Shown: positions 17,223 to 25,393 of the stretch, in pieces | How the letters are laid out: every line of letters begins with the position of its first letter | Numbering within the stretch: position 1 is the first letter of the stretch | Assembly: GCF_900106035.1 (NCBI RefSeq) | Contig: NZ_FNUC01000004.1 | Coordinates: 992,001-1,056,000 of the forward strand | Direction: 5' to 3' | Length of the DNA stretch: 64,000 bases | Source: Jiangella alba | Lineage (GTDB): Bacteria > Actinomycetota > Actinomycetes > Jiangellales > Jiangellaceae | The notes under the pieces: model-generated | What the model was told of the DNA's origin: nothing | What the model saw: the letters and a program-made list of their open reading frames with translations, nothing else | Database searches by the model: none | Translations under genes and position numbers: made by a program

Positions 17223-17627
17223 TCAATCGCCCGTGGCGAGGTACAGCAACGCCTTGCCGTACGCCTCCTCGGCCCGTTCGTCGTCGACCTCGACCCGCCG
17301 CCCGCCGACGTCGAGCGTCAGCCGGTAGCCGTCGTCGGCGCGGCGCAGCCCGGTGAACGCGCCGCCCAGCAGCTCGCGCAGCCGTTCCTCGCTCGGCAGC
17401 CAGAGCGCCGCCTCCTGCTCGACGCTGTCCAGCGCCCACTCGACCGTGCCGTTGAAGCCCAGCACCCGGCCGCCGCTGGGGAACTCGTGCACGTCGACGA
17501 CCATGTGGGAGACCACGAACACCTCGTCGTCCATGCCGCGGTCGGCGATGACGAATCGGTCGCCCGGACGGGGCTCCCAGCGCAGCCCCGCCTCGCGCAG
17601 CTTCCGAGCCAGCTCGACGGAGATCAT
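17223..17627 (-). CDS. Conserved hypothetical protein
   Basis: 134 residues, start ATG behind GGGGGC. Visible features: MISVELARKLREAGLRWEPRPGDRF, FVVSHMVVDVHEFPSGG and a C-terminal acidic/helical part (VDDERAEEAYGKALLYLATG). No signal, membrane segment or catalytic motif is recognisable. Small actinobacterial proteins of this shape are widespread without a known function. It is 63 bases upstream of and in line with the PTS operon, but nothing links it to transport. Confidence 0.7.
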   Translation of the reverse strand: MISVELARKLREAGLRWEPRPGDRFVIADRGMDDEVFVVSHMVVDVHEFPSGGRVLGFNGTVEWALDSVEQEAALWLPSEERLRELLGGAFTGLRRADDGYRLTLDVGGRRVEVDDERAEEAYGKALLYLATGD

Positions 17628-17646
17628 GCCCCCATTGTGACCCCGT

Positions 17647-18195
17647 TCAGCGGCGGCGGCCGAGGAGGCCGAGCAGCTTGGTCTGGTCGTCGGCGTCGTC
17701 GGGCACGGGGACCTCGGGGCCGCAGACGCCGGGGCGGCGCAGGTTGTCGCCCAGTTTCTCGACCATCGGCAGCAGGTCGGCGACGTCGTCGGGCGGGATG
17801 GTGTCGTCGAGGCCGGCGCCGCGGGCGATGTCCCAGCCGTGCACGACGAGGTCGAAGCCGAGGAACTGGTCGGCCGTGGCGGCCACCGTGGTCGGGCCGA
17901 ACATACCCTCGTACGGGGTGTTCGCGCGCTCCGGATCGTCGAGGAGGTCCTGCATGGCGTCGCGGGTGTGCGTCCAGGCGGCGACGGGGTCGGCGGCGGC
18001 GGGTGGGCCGTCGGGCAGCGTGAGGCCGCCGAGCTTCGCGACGTCGCGGTGCCAGTCGACGAGGTGGGCGACGACGTCGCGGGTGGTCCAGCCCTCGCAC
18101 GGCGACGGCGACTCCCAGCGATCGGCCGGGACGGACTCGATGCGGCTGGTGAGCGTGGCGGCCAGCCGGCGGTAGCGGTCAGCGATGTCGGTCAT
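17647..18195 (-). CDS. TIGR03086-family DinB-like metal-binding protein
   Basis: 182 residues of the maleylpyruvate isomerase/DinB-like four-helix fold. The N-terminal helix carries WESPSPCEGWTTRDVVAHLVDWHRD, where His residues normally bind a divalent metal; a further conserved His is in FDLVVHGWDIARG. These proteins act as thiol-dependent (mycothiol) transferases or isomerases in actinobacteria; a specific activity cannot be inferred. The start ATG follows GTGGA. It is 19 bases downstream of nothing obvious and is followed by the hypothetical gene at 17627. Confidence 0.8.
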   Translation of the reverse strand: MTDIADRYRRLAATLTSRIESVPADRWESPSPCEGWTTRDVVAHLVDWHRDVAKLGGLTLPDGPPAAADPVAAWTHTRDAMQDLLDDPERANTPYEGMFGPTTVAATADQFLGFDLVVHGWDIARGAGLDDTIPPDDVADLLPMVEKLGDNLRRPGVCGPEVPVPDDADDQTKLLGLLGRRR

Positions 18196-18260
18196 ACGTC
18201 CACTGTGCCGCGACGGCGGGACCGGCGCTTGTACGGATCGGACATCGGGTGCGCCGCCGC

Positions 18261-19052
18261 TCAGGCCGCCTGTCCGGCCGGCACCGGCGCGTCGTCGACC
18301 ACCGAGCCGGGGCCGTGCCAGTCGGGGACCTGGCTCTGCAGCAGCTCGCTGGGCGTGCTGGACGCGATGCGGCGGCAGTCGTGCGAGAGGTGCGCTTGGT
18401 CGCTGTAGCCGGCGAGGTGGGCCAGTTCGGCGAGGCCGAGGTGCGCGTTGCCGGGCGCGCGGGCCAGCGCCATGAACCGCTGCAACCGCAGGATGACCCG
18501 CAGCATGGACGGCGGGTAGCCGAACGCGGCCCGGCTGCGGCGCTGCAACTGGCGGTCGGTGAGCCCGGCGCCGTCGGCGAGCTCGGCGACGCTGCTGGAG
18601 CGCCGGCTCAGCACCCGCACCGTCCACAACGCCAGGGGGTCGGGGCCGTCGTTGTCGTAGAGCCAGCCCTGCGCCGCCGTGGTCAGGAGGCCGAGCCGGG
18701 CGTCGGCCGACCCGGCGTCGGTGACCTCGCGGGCCAGCGCCCGCGCACCGCGGCCGAGGACGTCGTCGAGCCCGACCCGGGTGTCGAGCAGCAGGTGCGC
18801 CGGCGTGCCGAGCAGCCCGGGCGCGACACCCGGCCGGAACCGCACGCCGACCGCTTCCGTGCCCTTCGGCAGCACGACCGGCCAGGCCGACGTCTCGGGA
18901 CCGCACACGACCACCCGCCCGTCGGCCAGCCACATGACGTCGACGCAGCCGTCGGGCACCAGCAACTCGACGCCGTCGACCTCGGCCGTCCACCCGCACA
19001 CCAGCGCGTCGCGCAGCTCGGGCGCGACGGCAACGGGGCGGTACCAGGCCAT
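18261..19052 (-). CDS. AraC-family transcriptional regulator
   Basis: 263 residues. The N-terminal part (LVPDGCVDVMWLADGRVVVCGP) is the DUF6597-type sensory domain often found before AraC helix-turn-helix modules. The C-terminal part has two HTH units (SSVAELADGAGLTDRQLQRR; LAELAHLAGYSDQAHLSHD). TAGGCT lies 6 bases before the ATG, suggesting a leaderless transcript. It diverges from the X-Pro peptidase gene across 60 bases and may control it, though no operator is evident. Confidence 0.88.
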   Translation of the reverse strand: MAWYRPVAVAPELRDALVCGWTAEVDGVELLVPDGCVDVMWLADGRVVVCGPETSAWPVVLPKGTEAVGVRFRPGVAPGLLGTPAHLLLDTRVGLDDVLGRGARALAREVTDAGSADARLGLLTTAAQGWLYDNDGPDPLALWTVRVLSRRSSSVAELADGAGLTDRQLQRRSRAAFGYPPSMLRVILRLQRFMALARAPGNAHLGLAELAHLAGYSDQAHLSHDCRRIASSTPSELLQSQVPDWHGPGSVVDDAPVPAGQAA

Positions 19053-19112
19053 ATCGCCAGCCTAGGCCGGAGCACTGACAGACCCGAGCGGCGTCCGGTA
19101 GGTTCCATGATC

Positions 19113-20969
19113 ATGGTGACGCGACGATTGCGCCGTCTGTCCGTTCCCCTCCTCGTGGCCGCGACCACGGCCGGCGCACTCGCCGGTGTCGCCCGGGCCG
19201 AACCCGCCCCGGCGTTCGTGCTGGAGGACGGCGTCACGCAGCCGGTGTACTCGTACGCCGACGCCATCCGCGAGTCGGTGTGGGTCAACCTCGGAACCGA
19301 CCTCGACGCCGACGGCGAGGCGGACCGCGTGGCGGTCGACATCGTCCGGCCGGCCGAGCCCGCCGCGGCCGGCCAGCGGGTCCCCGTCATCATGGACACC
19401 AGCCCGTACTACCTGTGCTGCGGCCGCGGCAACGAGGCGCAGCGCAAGACGTACGACGAGAACGGCGAGCCGGTCGGGTTCCCGCTCTACTACGACAACT
19501 ACTTCGTGCCCCGCGGGTACGCCGTCGCGCTGGTCGACGACCTGGGGACGAACCGGTCGACGAGCTGTCCGGACGGCGGTGGCCCGGCCATGACCGGTGC
19601 CAGCGCCGCCGTCATCGACTGGCTGAACGGCCGCGCCACCGCGTACACGTCGGCCACCGGCGACGACACCGCCGACGCGGGGTGGTCGACTGGCGCGGTC
19701 GGCATGATCGGCAAGTCCGCCGACGGCACCGTCGCCAACGGCGTGGCCACCCTGGGGGTCGAGGGGCTGCGCACCATCGTGCCCATCGGCGCCGTCAGCT
19801 CGTACTACCACCAGCACAACGCGAACGGCGCCTGGGGCGGCTACGCGCCGCTGCGCAGCGGCCCGCCGAACCTGCTGACGCCGCGGGCCTACGAGCTGTG
19901 CGAACCGTTCTTCCAGGACCTCGAGACCCGATTCGACGACGACGGCAACTGGACGCGGTACTGGGCCGAGCGCGACTACACCCGCCGCGCCGACGACGTC
20001 GAGGCGAGCGTCTTCCTGGTGCACGGGTTCACCGACCAGGCGGTGCCGTCGGACCACCTCGCCCGCTGGTGGGACGCGCTGTCCGAGGCCGACGTGCCGC
20101 GCAAGCTGTGGCTGACCCAGGCCGGCCACGTCGACCCGTTCGACTTCGACCGCGAACGCTGGGTCCAGACGCTGCACCGCTGGTTCGACCGCTGGCTGCT
20201 CGACATCGACAACGGCATCGACGACGAGCCGATGGTGTCGGTCGAACACGCCCCCGGCTCGTGGACCGACGAGGCCGGCTGGCCGGCCGCGGGCGCCCGC
20301 GACGTCGCGCTGCACCCGTCGTCACCGGGCCTCCTGTCGACCGCGACGGCGCCGGCCGGCGACACCGCCGCCTACACCGACGACCCCGAGCAGGACCGCT
20401 GGGTGTGGGCCGCCGACCCGGACCAGCCGTCGCCGGCCCGCGTCCTCTTCCGGACCGAGCCGCTGGAGTCGGAGCTGCGGCTGTCCGGCTCCGCGTCGGT
20501 GACGGTGCGCGCGTCGTCGACGACGTCCGAGGCGGTGGTATCGGCGGCGCTGGTCGACTACGGGCCGGCGACCGTCCACGACTACCTCAACCCGGGCTGG
20601 GGCATCGAGAACCTCGAGACCCGGTCCTGCTGGGGCGAGAGCACGCCGTCCGACAGCGCCTGCTACCTCGACACCGCCCTCTCCCTCCAGGACGTCGACC
20701 ACCACGTGCTCGCCAGCGGCACCGGCGACCTCGGCCACTGGGCGACGCTGTGGCGGCAGCTGCCGCTGCGGCCCGGTCGGGCGCAGACCATCACGTTCGA
20801 CCTCACCGCCATGGACCACGTCGTGCCGGCCGGCCACCGCATCGGGCTGATCCTCGCCGGCACCGACGCCTGGCGGTCCGGGGCGCCCAGCCAGCTGCCC
20901 ACCGTCACCGTCGACCTCGCCCGGACGTCCGTCGAGCTGCCGGTGGTGGGACGTACTCTCGACGAGTGA
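19113..20969 (+). CDS. Secreted X-Pro dipeptidyl-peptidase / CocE-type S15 hydrolase
   Basis: 618 residues with a signal peptide (LSVPLLVAATTAGALAG, cut near ARA/EP). The serine hydrolase triad is visible: Ser202 (MIGKSADGT), Asp308 (HGFTDQAVPSDH) and His339 (TQAGHVDPF). A C-terminal X-Pro peptidase beta-sandwich follows (PLESELRLSGSASVTVRASS; AGHRIGLILAGTDAW). It would remove X-Pro dipeptides or hydrolyse related esters/amides outside the cell. I chose the ATG at 19113, 8 bases after TAGGTT; an ATG at 19107 is also in frame. The stop overlaps the GTG of the pseudogene downstream. Confidence 0.88.
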   Translation: MVTRRLRRLSVPLLVAATTAGALAGVARAEPAPAFVLEDGVTQPVYSYADAIRESVWVNLGTDLDADGEADRVAVDIVRPAEPAAAGQRVPVIMDTSPYYLCCGRGNEAQRKTYDENGEPVGFPLYYDNYFVPRGYAVALVDDLGTNRSTSCPDGGGPAMTGASAAVIDWLNGRATAYTSATGDDTADAGWSTGAVGMIGKSADGTVANGVATLGVEGLRTIVPIGAVSSYYHQHNANGAWGGYAPLRSGPPNLLTPRAYELCEPFFQDLETRFDDDGNWTRYWAERDYTRRADDVEASVFLVHGFTDQAVPSDHLARWWDALSEADVPRKLWLTQAGHVDPFDFDRERWVQTLHRWFDRWLLDIDNGIDDEPMVSVEHAPGSWTDEAGWPAAGARDVALHPSSPGLLSTATAPAGDTAAYTDDPEQDRWVWAADPDQPSPARVLFRTEPLESELRLSGSASVTVRASSTTSEAVVSAALVDYGPATVHDYLNPGWGIENLETRSCWGESTPSDSACYLDTALSLQDVDHHVLASGTGDLGHWATLWRQLPLRPGRAQTITFDLTAMDHVVPAGHRIGLILAGTDAWRSGAPSQLPTVTVDLARTSVELPVVGRTLDE

Positions 20970-21299
20970 GGCTGAGCCCGACGGAGGACGCCAACCGCCG
21001 GTTGCTGCGCGCCTGCGACGCGATCGACCGGCCCTTCGCCGAGCCGCTCGACATCCCCGCGCTGCCCGGCCCGCCCGCGCTCAGCGAGGAGGTCGCCGGT
21101 CAGGTCCGGGACGTGCTGACGAAGGGAGCGCTCGGCGTGGTGTGCGTGCTCACCACCGACGACTGCCACAAGGCGTTCGCGGAGCTGTCGGCCCAGGGGC
21201 GTGGAGTTCACCCAGGAGCCGACCGAGCAGCCGTACGGCATCAACTGCACGCTGCGCGACCCGTTCGGCAACCAGATCAGGATCAACCAGCACACCTGA
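20966..21299 (+). pseudogene. Decayed AraC-regulator/VOC-protein fusion
   Basis: The first about 33 codons (RLSPTEDANRRLLRACDAID, then RPFAEPLDIPAL) match the N-terminus of small AraC regulators that often precede a VOC (glyoxalase-fold) gene. The sequence then jumps into the C-terminal half of a VOC protein (SEEVAGQVRDVLTKGALGVV, LTTDDCHKAFAELSAQG). A one-base frameshift near 21199 is needed to continue into VEFTQEPTEQPYGINC and RDPFGNQIRINQHT, stop. So the AraC HTH modules and the VOC N-terminus were deleted and the remainder frameshifted. Both parents are identifiable but neither can work. Confidence 0.8.
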
Positions 21300-21320
21300 T
21301 TCGCCCGGTTCGCGACACGC

Positions 21321-21370
21321 CTATGGTGTCGTCTAGCGAAATCTACGGATACCGCTAGACGACACCATAG
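21321..21370. repeat. 18-base-arm palindrome before the AAA ATPase gene
   Basis: Arms CTATGGTGTCGTCTAGCG (21321-21338) and its exact complement (21353-21370) flank a 14-base loop. It contains two copies of the rare tetranucleotide CTAG. The right arm overlaps a TAGAGT -10-like box (21368-21373) that sits 6 bases before the ATPase ATG, so it could be an operator, or a terminator for the upstream gene remnant. Confidence 0.8.
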
Positions 21371-21379
21371 AGTCCGATC

Positions 21380-22576
21380 ATGGACCCGGTGCGCAATCCC
21401 TACGCTCCCGGCGCCGGTCAGCGTCCGCCCGAGCTGGCCGGCCGCGACCGCGAGCTGCAGCAGTTCGACGTCGTGCTGGAGCGCATCGCACGGGGCCGGC
21501 CCGAGCGGTCGCTGGTGCTCACCGGGCTGCGCGGCGTCGGCAAGACGGTGCTGCTGAACGCGCTGCGGTCGCAGGCCATCGGGCGTATGTGGGGCACCGG
21601 GAAGATCGAGGCGCGGCCCGACCAGTCGCTGCGCCGCCCGCTGGCCAGCGCGCTGCACATGGCGGTGCGCGAGCTGACCCCGCGGCACCGCGACCCCGAC
21701 CGCGTCGACGGCTTCCTCGGCGTGCTGAAGGCGTTCGCGCTGCGCTCGGCCGGCGACGACGCGAAGCTGCGCGACCGCTGGCAACCGGGCATCGACGCGC
21801 CCGCGGCGACGGGACGGGCCGACACCGGCGACATCGAGGTCGACCTCGTCGAGCTGCTGGTCGACGCCGCCGGGGTCGCCCGCGACGTCGGGGTGGGCAT
21901 CGCGCTGTTCGTCGACGAGATGCAGGACATCCCCGCGCCGGACGTGTCCGCGCTGTGCGCCGCCTGCCACGAGCTGTCTCAGCAGGGCCTGCCGCTGGTC
22001 GTCGTCGGGGCGGGGCTGCCGCACCTGCCAGCCGTCCTGTCGGCGTCGAAGTCGTACTCCGAGCGGCTGTTCCGGTACGTGCGCATCGACCGGCTGGACC
22101 GCGAGGCCGCCGACCGCGCACTGGTCGCGCCGGCCGAGGACGAAGGCGTCGCGTACGACGCGGCGGCACTCGACGCGCTGTACGCGGCAACCGAGGGCTA
22201 CCCGTACTTCGTGCAGGCCTACGGCAAGGTGACGTGGGACAACGCGCCCACCGACCCCATCGGCGCCGACGACGTCCGCATGGCCGCGCCGGAGGCCGAG
22301 GCCGAGCTGGCGGTCGGCTTCTTCGGCTCGCGCTACGAGCGGGCCACCCCGGCCGAACGCGAGTACCTGCGCGCCATGGCCGCGCTGTCCGACCACACCC
22401 ACGGCGTCGTCCCCACCTCGGACGTCGCGACCTACCTCGGCCGCAAGCCGTCGTCGCTGTCGCCGGCCCGCGACTCCCTGATCAAGAAGGGGCTGGTCTA
22501 CTCCGCCGAGCGCGGCACCATCGCGTTCACCGTCCCCCATTTCGGCATCTACCTGCGCAAACACGCCACCGTCTGA
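21380..22576 (+). CDS. AAA/ORC-type P-loop ATPase with C-terminal winged helix
   Basis: 398 residues, cytoplasmic. Walker A is LTGLRGVGKTVLLNALRSQA (about residue 50), Walker B is IALFVDEMQD, a sensor-1-like segment is PLVVVGAGLPHLP, and a winged-helix-like end follows (VVPTSDVATYLGRKPSSLSP, ARDSLIKKGLVYSAERGT, FTVPHFGIYLRKH). This is the bacterial ORC-CDC6-like AAA family found next to many accessory genes. The start is probably leaderless. Fifty bases upstream is a long palindrome; an unknown gene follows at 46 bases. The partner or target of the ATPase is unknown. Confidence 0.85.
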   Translation: MDPVRNPYAPGAGQRPPELAGRDRELQQFDVVLERIARGRPERSLVLTGLRGVGKTVLLNALRSQAIGRMWGTGKIEARPDQSLRRPLASALHMAVRELTPRHRDPDRVDGFLGVLKAFALRSAGDDAKLRDRWQPGIDAPAATGRADTGDIEVDLVELLVDAAGVARDVGVGIALFVDEMQDIPAPDVSALCAACHELSQQGLPLVVVGAGLPHLPAVLSASKSYSERLFRYVRIDRLDREAADRALVAPAEDEGVAYDAAALDALYAATEGYPYFVQAYGKVTWDNAPTDPIGADDVRMAAPEAEAELAVGFFGSRYERATPAEREYLRAMAALSDHTHGVVPTSDVATYLGRKPSSLSPARDSLIKKGLVYSAERGTIAFTVPHFGIYLRKHATV

Positions 22577-22622
22577 CGTACACCGGGTTGCCCGGGCAGC
22601 GGGTCGCGCCGATGATGGGCCG

Positions 22623-23039
22623 ATGAACGACGTCGCCATCCCCCTCGTCGCGATCGTCGGGTTCAAGCGCAGCAGGTTCGCCCCGCTCGGCGGCATGCGC
22701 GTCCTCACCGTCCGCGACGGGGTCGTCCGCCTCCAGGGCAAGAACGGCACCGACCTCGAGTCCGACGTCGCCGCGCTCACGGCCCGGCTGACGAGAACCC
22801 GGACGGTCCGGCTGGAGTCCGCGGCGGGCTCCGCGTACATCTACGGGTTCGCGCAGCTGAGCAAGCTCCCCGACGCCCTCTCGCAGATCGTCATCCGCGA
22901 GAGCGCGGGCGCGGAGCTGATCGGCCCGTGCCCGCCCGGCACCCTGGGCGCCATGTCGCCGAAGACCGTCACCGGCGCGGCGAAGGTCAGCCGGGCGCTC
23001 GCCGACGCCCTGCACGAGCGCGGCGTCGGCGACAGGTGA
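22623..23039 (+). CDS. Hypothetical protein
   Basis: 138 residues, not recognised. It opens with a short hydrophobic strand (VAIPLVAIVGFKRSRFAPLG), followed by alternating strands (MRVLTVRDGVVRLQGKNGTD) and a helical C-terminus. No signal peptide or cysteines beyond one (GPCPPG). The arrangement of short basic strands could be a PH-like or nucleic-acid-binding small beta domain, but that is only shape. It follows the ATPase on the same strand and shares a pair of CTAG-rich flanks with it. Confidence 0.6.
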   Translation: MNDVAIPLVAIVGFKRSRFAPLGGMRVLTVRDGVVRLQGKNGTDLESDVAALTARLTRTRTVRLESAAGSAYIYGFAQLSKLPDALSQIVIRESAGAELIGPCPPGTLGAMSPKTVTGAAKVSRALADALHERGVGDR

Positions 23040-23048
23040 ATCGGGCCT

Positions 23049-23085
23049 TCTAGCGGTATCTAGCCTCAGAGCTAGAAAGCCCTAG
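23049..23085. repeat. CTAG-rich imperfect hairpin between convergent genes
   Basis: Four CTAG tetranucleotides within 36 bases. CCTTCTAGC pairs imperfectly with GCTAGAAAGC. TCTAGCGGTATC (23049-23060) is the exact complement of GATACCGCTAGA at 21348-21359, so the two form 12-base inverted repeats around the ATPase/unknown gene pair. It may also terminate both convergent genes. Confidence 0.6.
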
Positions 23086-23088
23086 ACC

Positions 23089-24546
23089 TCACCAGAGACC
23101 GTAATCGTCGACGACGATCTGCTCGTCGGGCACGCCCTGCTGCTGGAGCCGTTCGAGGCTGGTCGAGACCATGCCCGTCGGTCCGGCCACGTAGACGCGG
23201 TGCTTTCGCCAGTCGCCGTAGGCGGAGACGATGTTGCCCATGAGGTCGGGGCTGCGGTCGGTCGGCCCGTCCGGCGACACCACCGGGACGACGGTCAGCC
23301 GCCGGTAGCGCACGCCGATGGACTCGAGGTGCGGCAGCGCGTACAGGTGGTCGCGGTCGCGCCCGGCGTAGAACACGTGGACGCGGCGGCCGTCCTGGCG
23401 CTGCTCGAGCTCCTGCAGCGTGGCCAGTACGGGCGCGATGCCGGTGCCGCCGGTGATGCAGAGCAGGTCGTGCTCGGACCGCGGCGTGGCGACGTCGTGG
23501 CCCTGCGGCGCGCCGAGGTGCAGGACGTCGCCTGGCTCGGTGCGCCAGACCAGCGCGCTGCTGACCCAGCCCGCGCCGACGGTGCGCACGTGGAACTCGA
23601 GCAGGCCGTCGTCGCGCGGTGCGGAGGCCATGGAGTAGGCCCGCCAGATCTTCGGCCGCCGCGGCGTGGTGACGTACGCGTACTGGCCGGGCCGGTACGG
23701 ATAGTCCGTGTGCGGCCTGACCTGCATGATCGCGAGGTCGTCGAGGATGCGCCGGTGGTACACGACCTCGGCGTCCCACCACGGCGGCGAGATGACGGCG
23801 TCGCGACGGGCGGCGCCGACCATGATGCCGGCGATGTAGTCGTAGGCGTCGATCCACGCCTTCTCGTGCCGCGGCGTCCACGCGTCGCCGAGCGAGCGGC
23901 GGACGGCGAGGATGAGCGCCGTGCCGACGGGCGCGTAATGCTGGTCGATGACGCCGAACTTGCGGTGGTCGCGGCCGAGCCCTTCGAGGTAGGGCTGCAG
24001 CGACTCGCGGTCGCCGGCGTTGCCGACGATGCGCACCAGCGCGCCGACGAGTCGCGACCGCTGCACCGCCATGCCCGCGCCGAACAGCTCGCGCGTCTCC
24101 GGCGCGATGGTGAACAGCTGCGCATAGAAGTCGGAGCCGACCGTGTCGAGGTGGTCCTCGACGATGATCAGGCTCTCCCGCAGCGCCTCTTCGTCGAGAC
24201 CTGTGGTGTTGGCTGGCTGAGGTTCCAGTGCTCGCTCCGGCTCTGCCTCGGTACCTGCTGCCGCGCCGGCTCCTGACGTGCCGTCGGGTGACGGGACGTC
24301 CTCACCGGCCGGACCCGACCGAGTGTCACTCTCCTGGCCGGCATCCGCAACCGCGGCCGCGCCGTTCTGCCGCCCTTGCACCGGTGATACTGGAACGCCG
24401 GGTTCGAACCACGACACGTTGCCGCGTGTGTCGGCACGGCCGGGTACGTCGTCGCCGGTAGCGTCGACCATGGCGTCGCCCGACGCTCCCCCGGTCCGAT
24501 CCCCTTCCGCCCCACGTTGTCCCGAAGACCGGGAGTGAGTCCACAT
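23089..24546 (-). CDS. Globin-flavoreductase (flavohemoglobin-like, nitric oxide dioxygenase type) with long N-terminal extension
   Basis: 485 residues. Residues 1-115 are low-complexity, rich in Gly, Ala, Pro, Glu and Asp, with no domain. A globin domain follows (SDFYAQLFTIAPETRELFG; proximal His in RDHRKFGVIDQHYAPVG), then an FAD domain (YRPGQYAYVTTP, RAYSMASAP) and an NAD(P)-binding domain (CITGGTGIAPVLATL, VYVAGPTGMV). Flavohemoglobins oxidise NO to nitrate using NAD(P)H. I chose the second ATG because GGAGAGG is 6 bases before it but abuts the first. The extension is absent from the usual 400-residue proteins. Confidence 0.88.
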   Translation of the reverse strand: MWTHSRSSGQRGAEGDRTGGASGDAMVDATGDDVPGRADTRGNVSWFEPGVPVSPVQGRQNGAAAVADAGQESDTRSGPAGEDVPSPDGTSGAGAAAGTEAEPERALEPQPANTTGLDEEALRESLIIVEDHLDTVGSDFYAQLFTIAPETRELFGAGMAVQRSRLVGALVRIVGNAGDRESLQPYLEGLGRDHRKFGVIDQHYAPVGTALILAVRRSLGDAWTPRHEKAWIDAYDYIAGIMVGAARRDAVISPPWWDAEVVYHRRILDDLAIMQVRPHTDYPYRPGQYAYVTTPRRPKIWRAYSMASAPRDDGLLEFHVRTVGAGWVSSALVWRTEPGDVLHLGAPQGHDVATPRSEHDLLCITGGTGIAPVLATLQELEQRQDGRRVHVFYAGRDRDHLYALPHLESIGVRYRRLTVVPVVSPDGPTDRSPDLMGNIVSAYGDWRKHRVYVAGPTGMVSTSLERLQQQGVPDEQIVVDDYGLW

Positions 24547-24891
24547 CGTCATCCTCTCCGCCCCGCCCTAACCTAGCGGTCGATCCGCCACTTCGGCACG
24601 GAAGGAAGAGCCACGGCCGGACATATCCGTGCGATGTGGGCATCCCGATCACCGGCCCGCGCGCCCATCGGCAGCGCAAGATCAGGTAAACGCGCTGGTG
24701 ATCAACGGTGTGACGGTCATAGCCCGGCCACCTGCACAGTCGGCCGCGAAACCGGAGAACCGGAGAAGTCACATCTCAACATATGGACGTGATCGGGTGG
24801 CGAATGGTTCACTGTCGGGAGGTTTGGCAGAGTCGTGCAGTGGGCACCACTGGATGCGGGTGGCGTGGGTCCGGTGAAGGGAGATCAACCA
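24547..24891. other. Non-coding divergent region between the globin-reductase and the RsbW-like kinase
   Basis: 345 bases with no supported gene. It holds the GGAGAGG ribosome site of the leftward gene, a short AACCGGAG direct repeat near 24750, and, before the rightward gene, GTTT (24822-24825), 16 bases, GGGCAC (24842-24847), which resembles the GTTT/GGGTAT promoters of SigB-type stress sigma factors with one or two mismatches. The last is weak evidence. Confidence 0.35.
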
Positions 24892-25344
24892 GTGGGTCGA
24901 GTCGTGGCCACGAGGCGTGAGGCCCGATCCAACAGCGCACGCTCCGTCGAGCTGACCGGTGAGGTCAGCAACGTGCCGCACGCTCGCCACCTGGTCGCCG
25001 AAGACCTTCGCAACACCAACGTCTCGCCCACGGTCATCGAGAACGCGCTCATCGTCGTCACCGAGCTCGTCACCAACGCCATCCTGCACGCCCAGCCGCT
25101 GCCACTCAGCGGCACCCGCACCGGGGTCGTGCTGCAGTGGGCGGTCCTGGGCGACGACGTCCTCATCGAGGTCAGCGACGGCGGCGGCTCCGAGCGCCCG
25201 CGGGTGCGCCAGCCCACGTCCACCGAAGACCAAGGCCGCGGGCTGTCCATCGTCGACGCCATCGCCCGCGAGTGGCGGGTGCGCTCCGAGCCCGGCCGGG
25301 TGACGGTGCACGCCGTCGTCGGCCCGTGGAACTCCGGCACCTGA
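24892..25344 (+). CDS. RsbW-like ATP-binding protein (HATPase_c anti-sigma/serine kinase)
   Basis: 150 residues from a GTG that sits 8 bases after GAAGGGAG; longer in-frame starts (24835) lack a ribosome site. The GHKL ATP-binding signature is complete: N box (ENALIVVTELVTNAILHA), G1 (VLIEVSDGGGSERPR) and G2 (EDQGRGLSIVDAI). Streptomyces and relatives have many such proteins, which act as anti-sigma factors or kinases of anti-anti-sigma proteins. Neither a sigma factor nor an STAS protein adjoins it, so the partner is unknown. Confidence 0.85.
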   Translation: MGRVVATRREARSNSARSVELTGEVSNVPHARHLVAEDLRNTNVSPTVIENALIVVTELVTNAILHAQPLPLSGTRTGVVLQWAVLGDDVLIEVSDGGGSERPRVRQPTSTEDQGRGLSIVDAIAREWRVRSEPGRVTVHAVVGPWNSGT

Positions 25345-25393
25345 CGCCGTCCGGCTCACACCCGGCGGCCGGAACCGGCTACCCTCGCCTGTC

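Noticed and set aside
14769-18023. Plus-strand 1084-codon frame starting in the palindromic repeat
   Set aside because: It runs antisense to all three PTS genes and has shadow composition (His, Arg and Asp rich, no domains). The start is simply the repeat's ATG.
21142-21336. A 64-codon frame over the pseudogene
   Set aside because: It is out of frame with both AraC and VOC remnants and has no similarity of its own.
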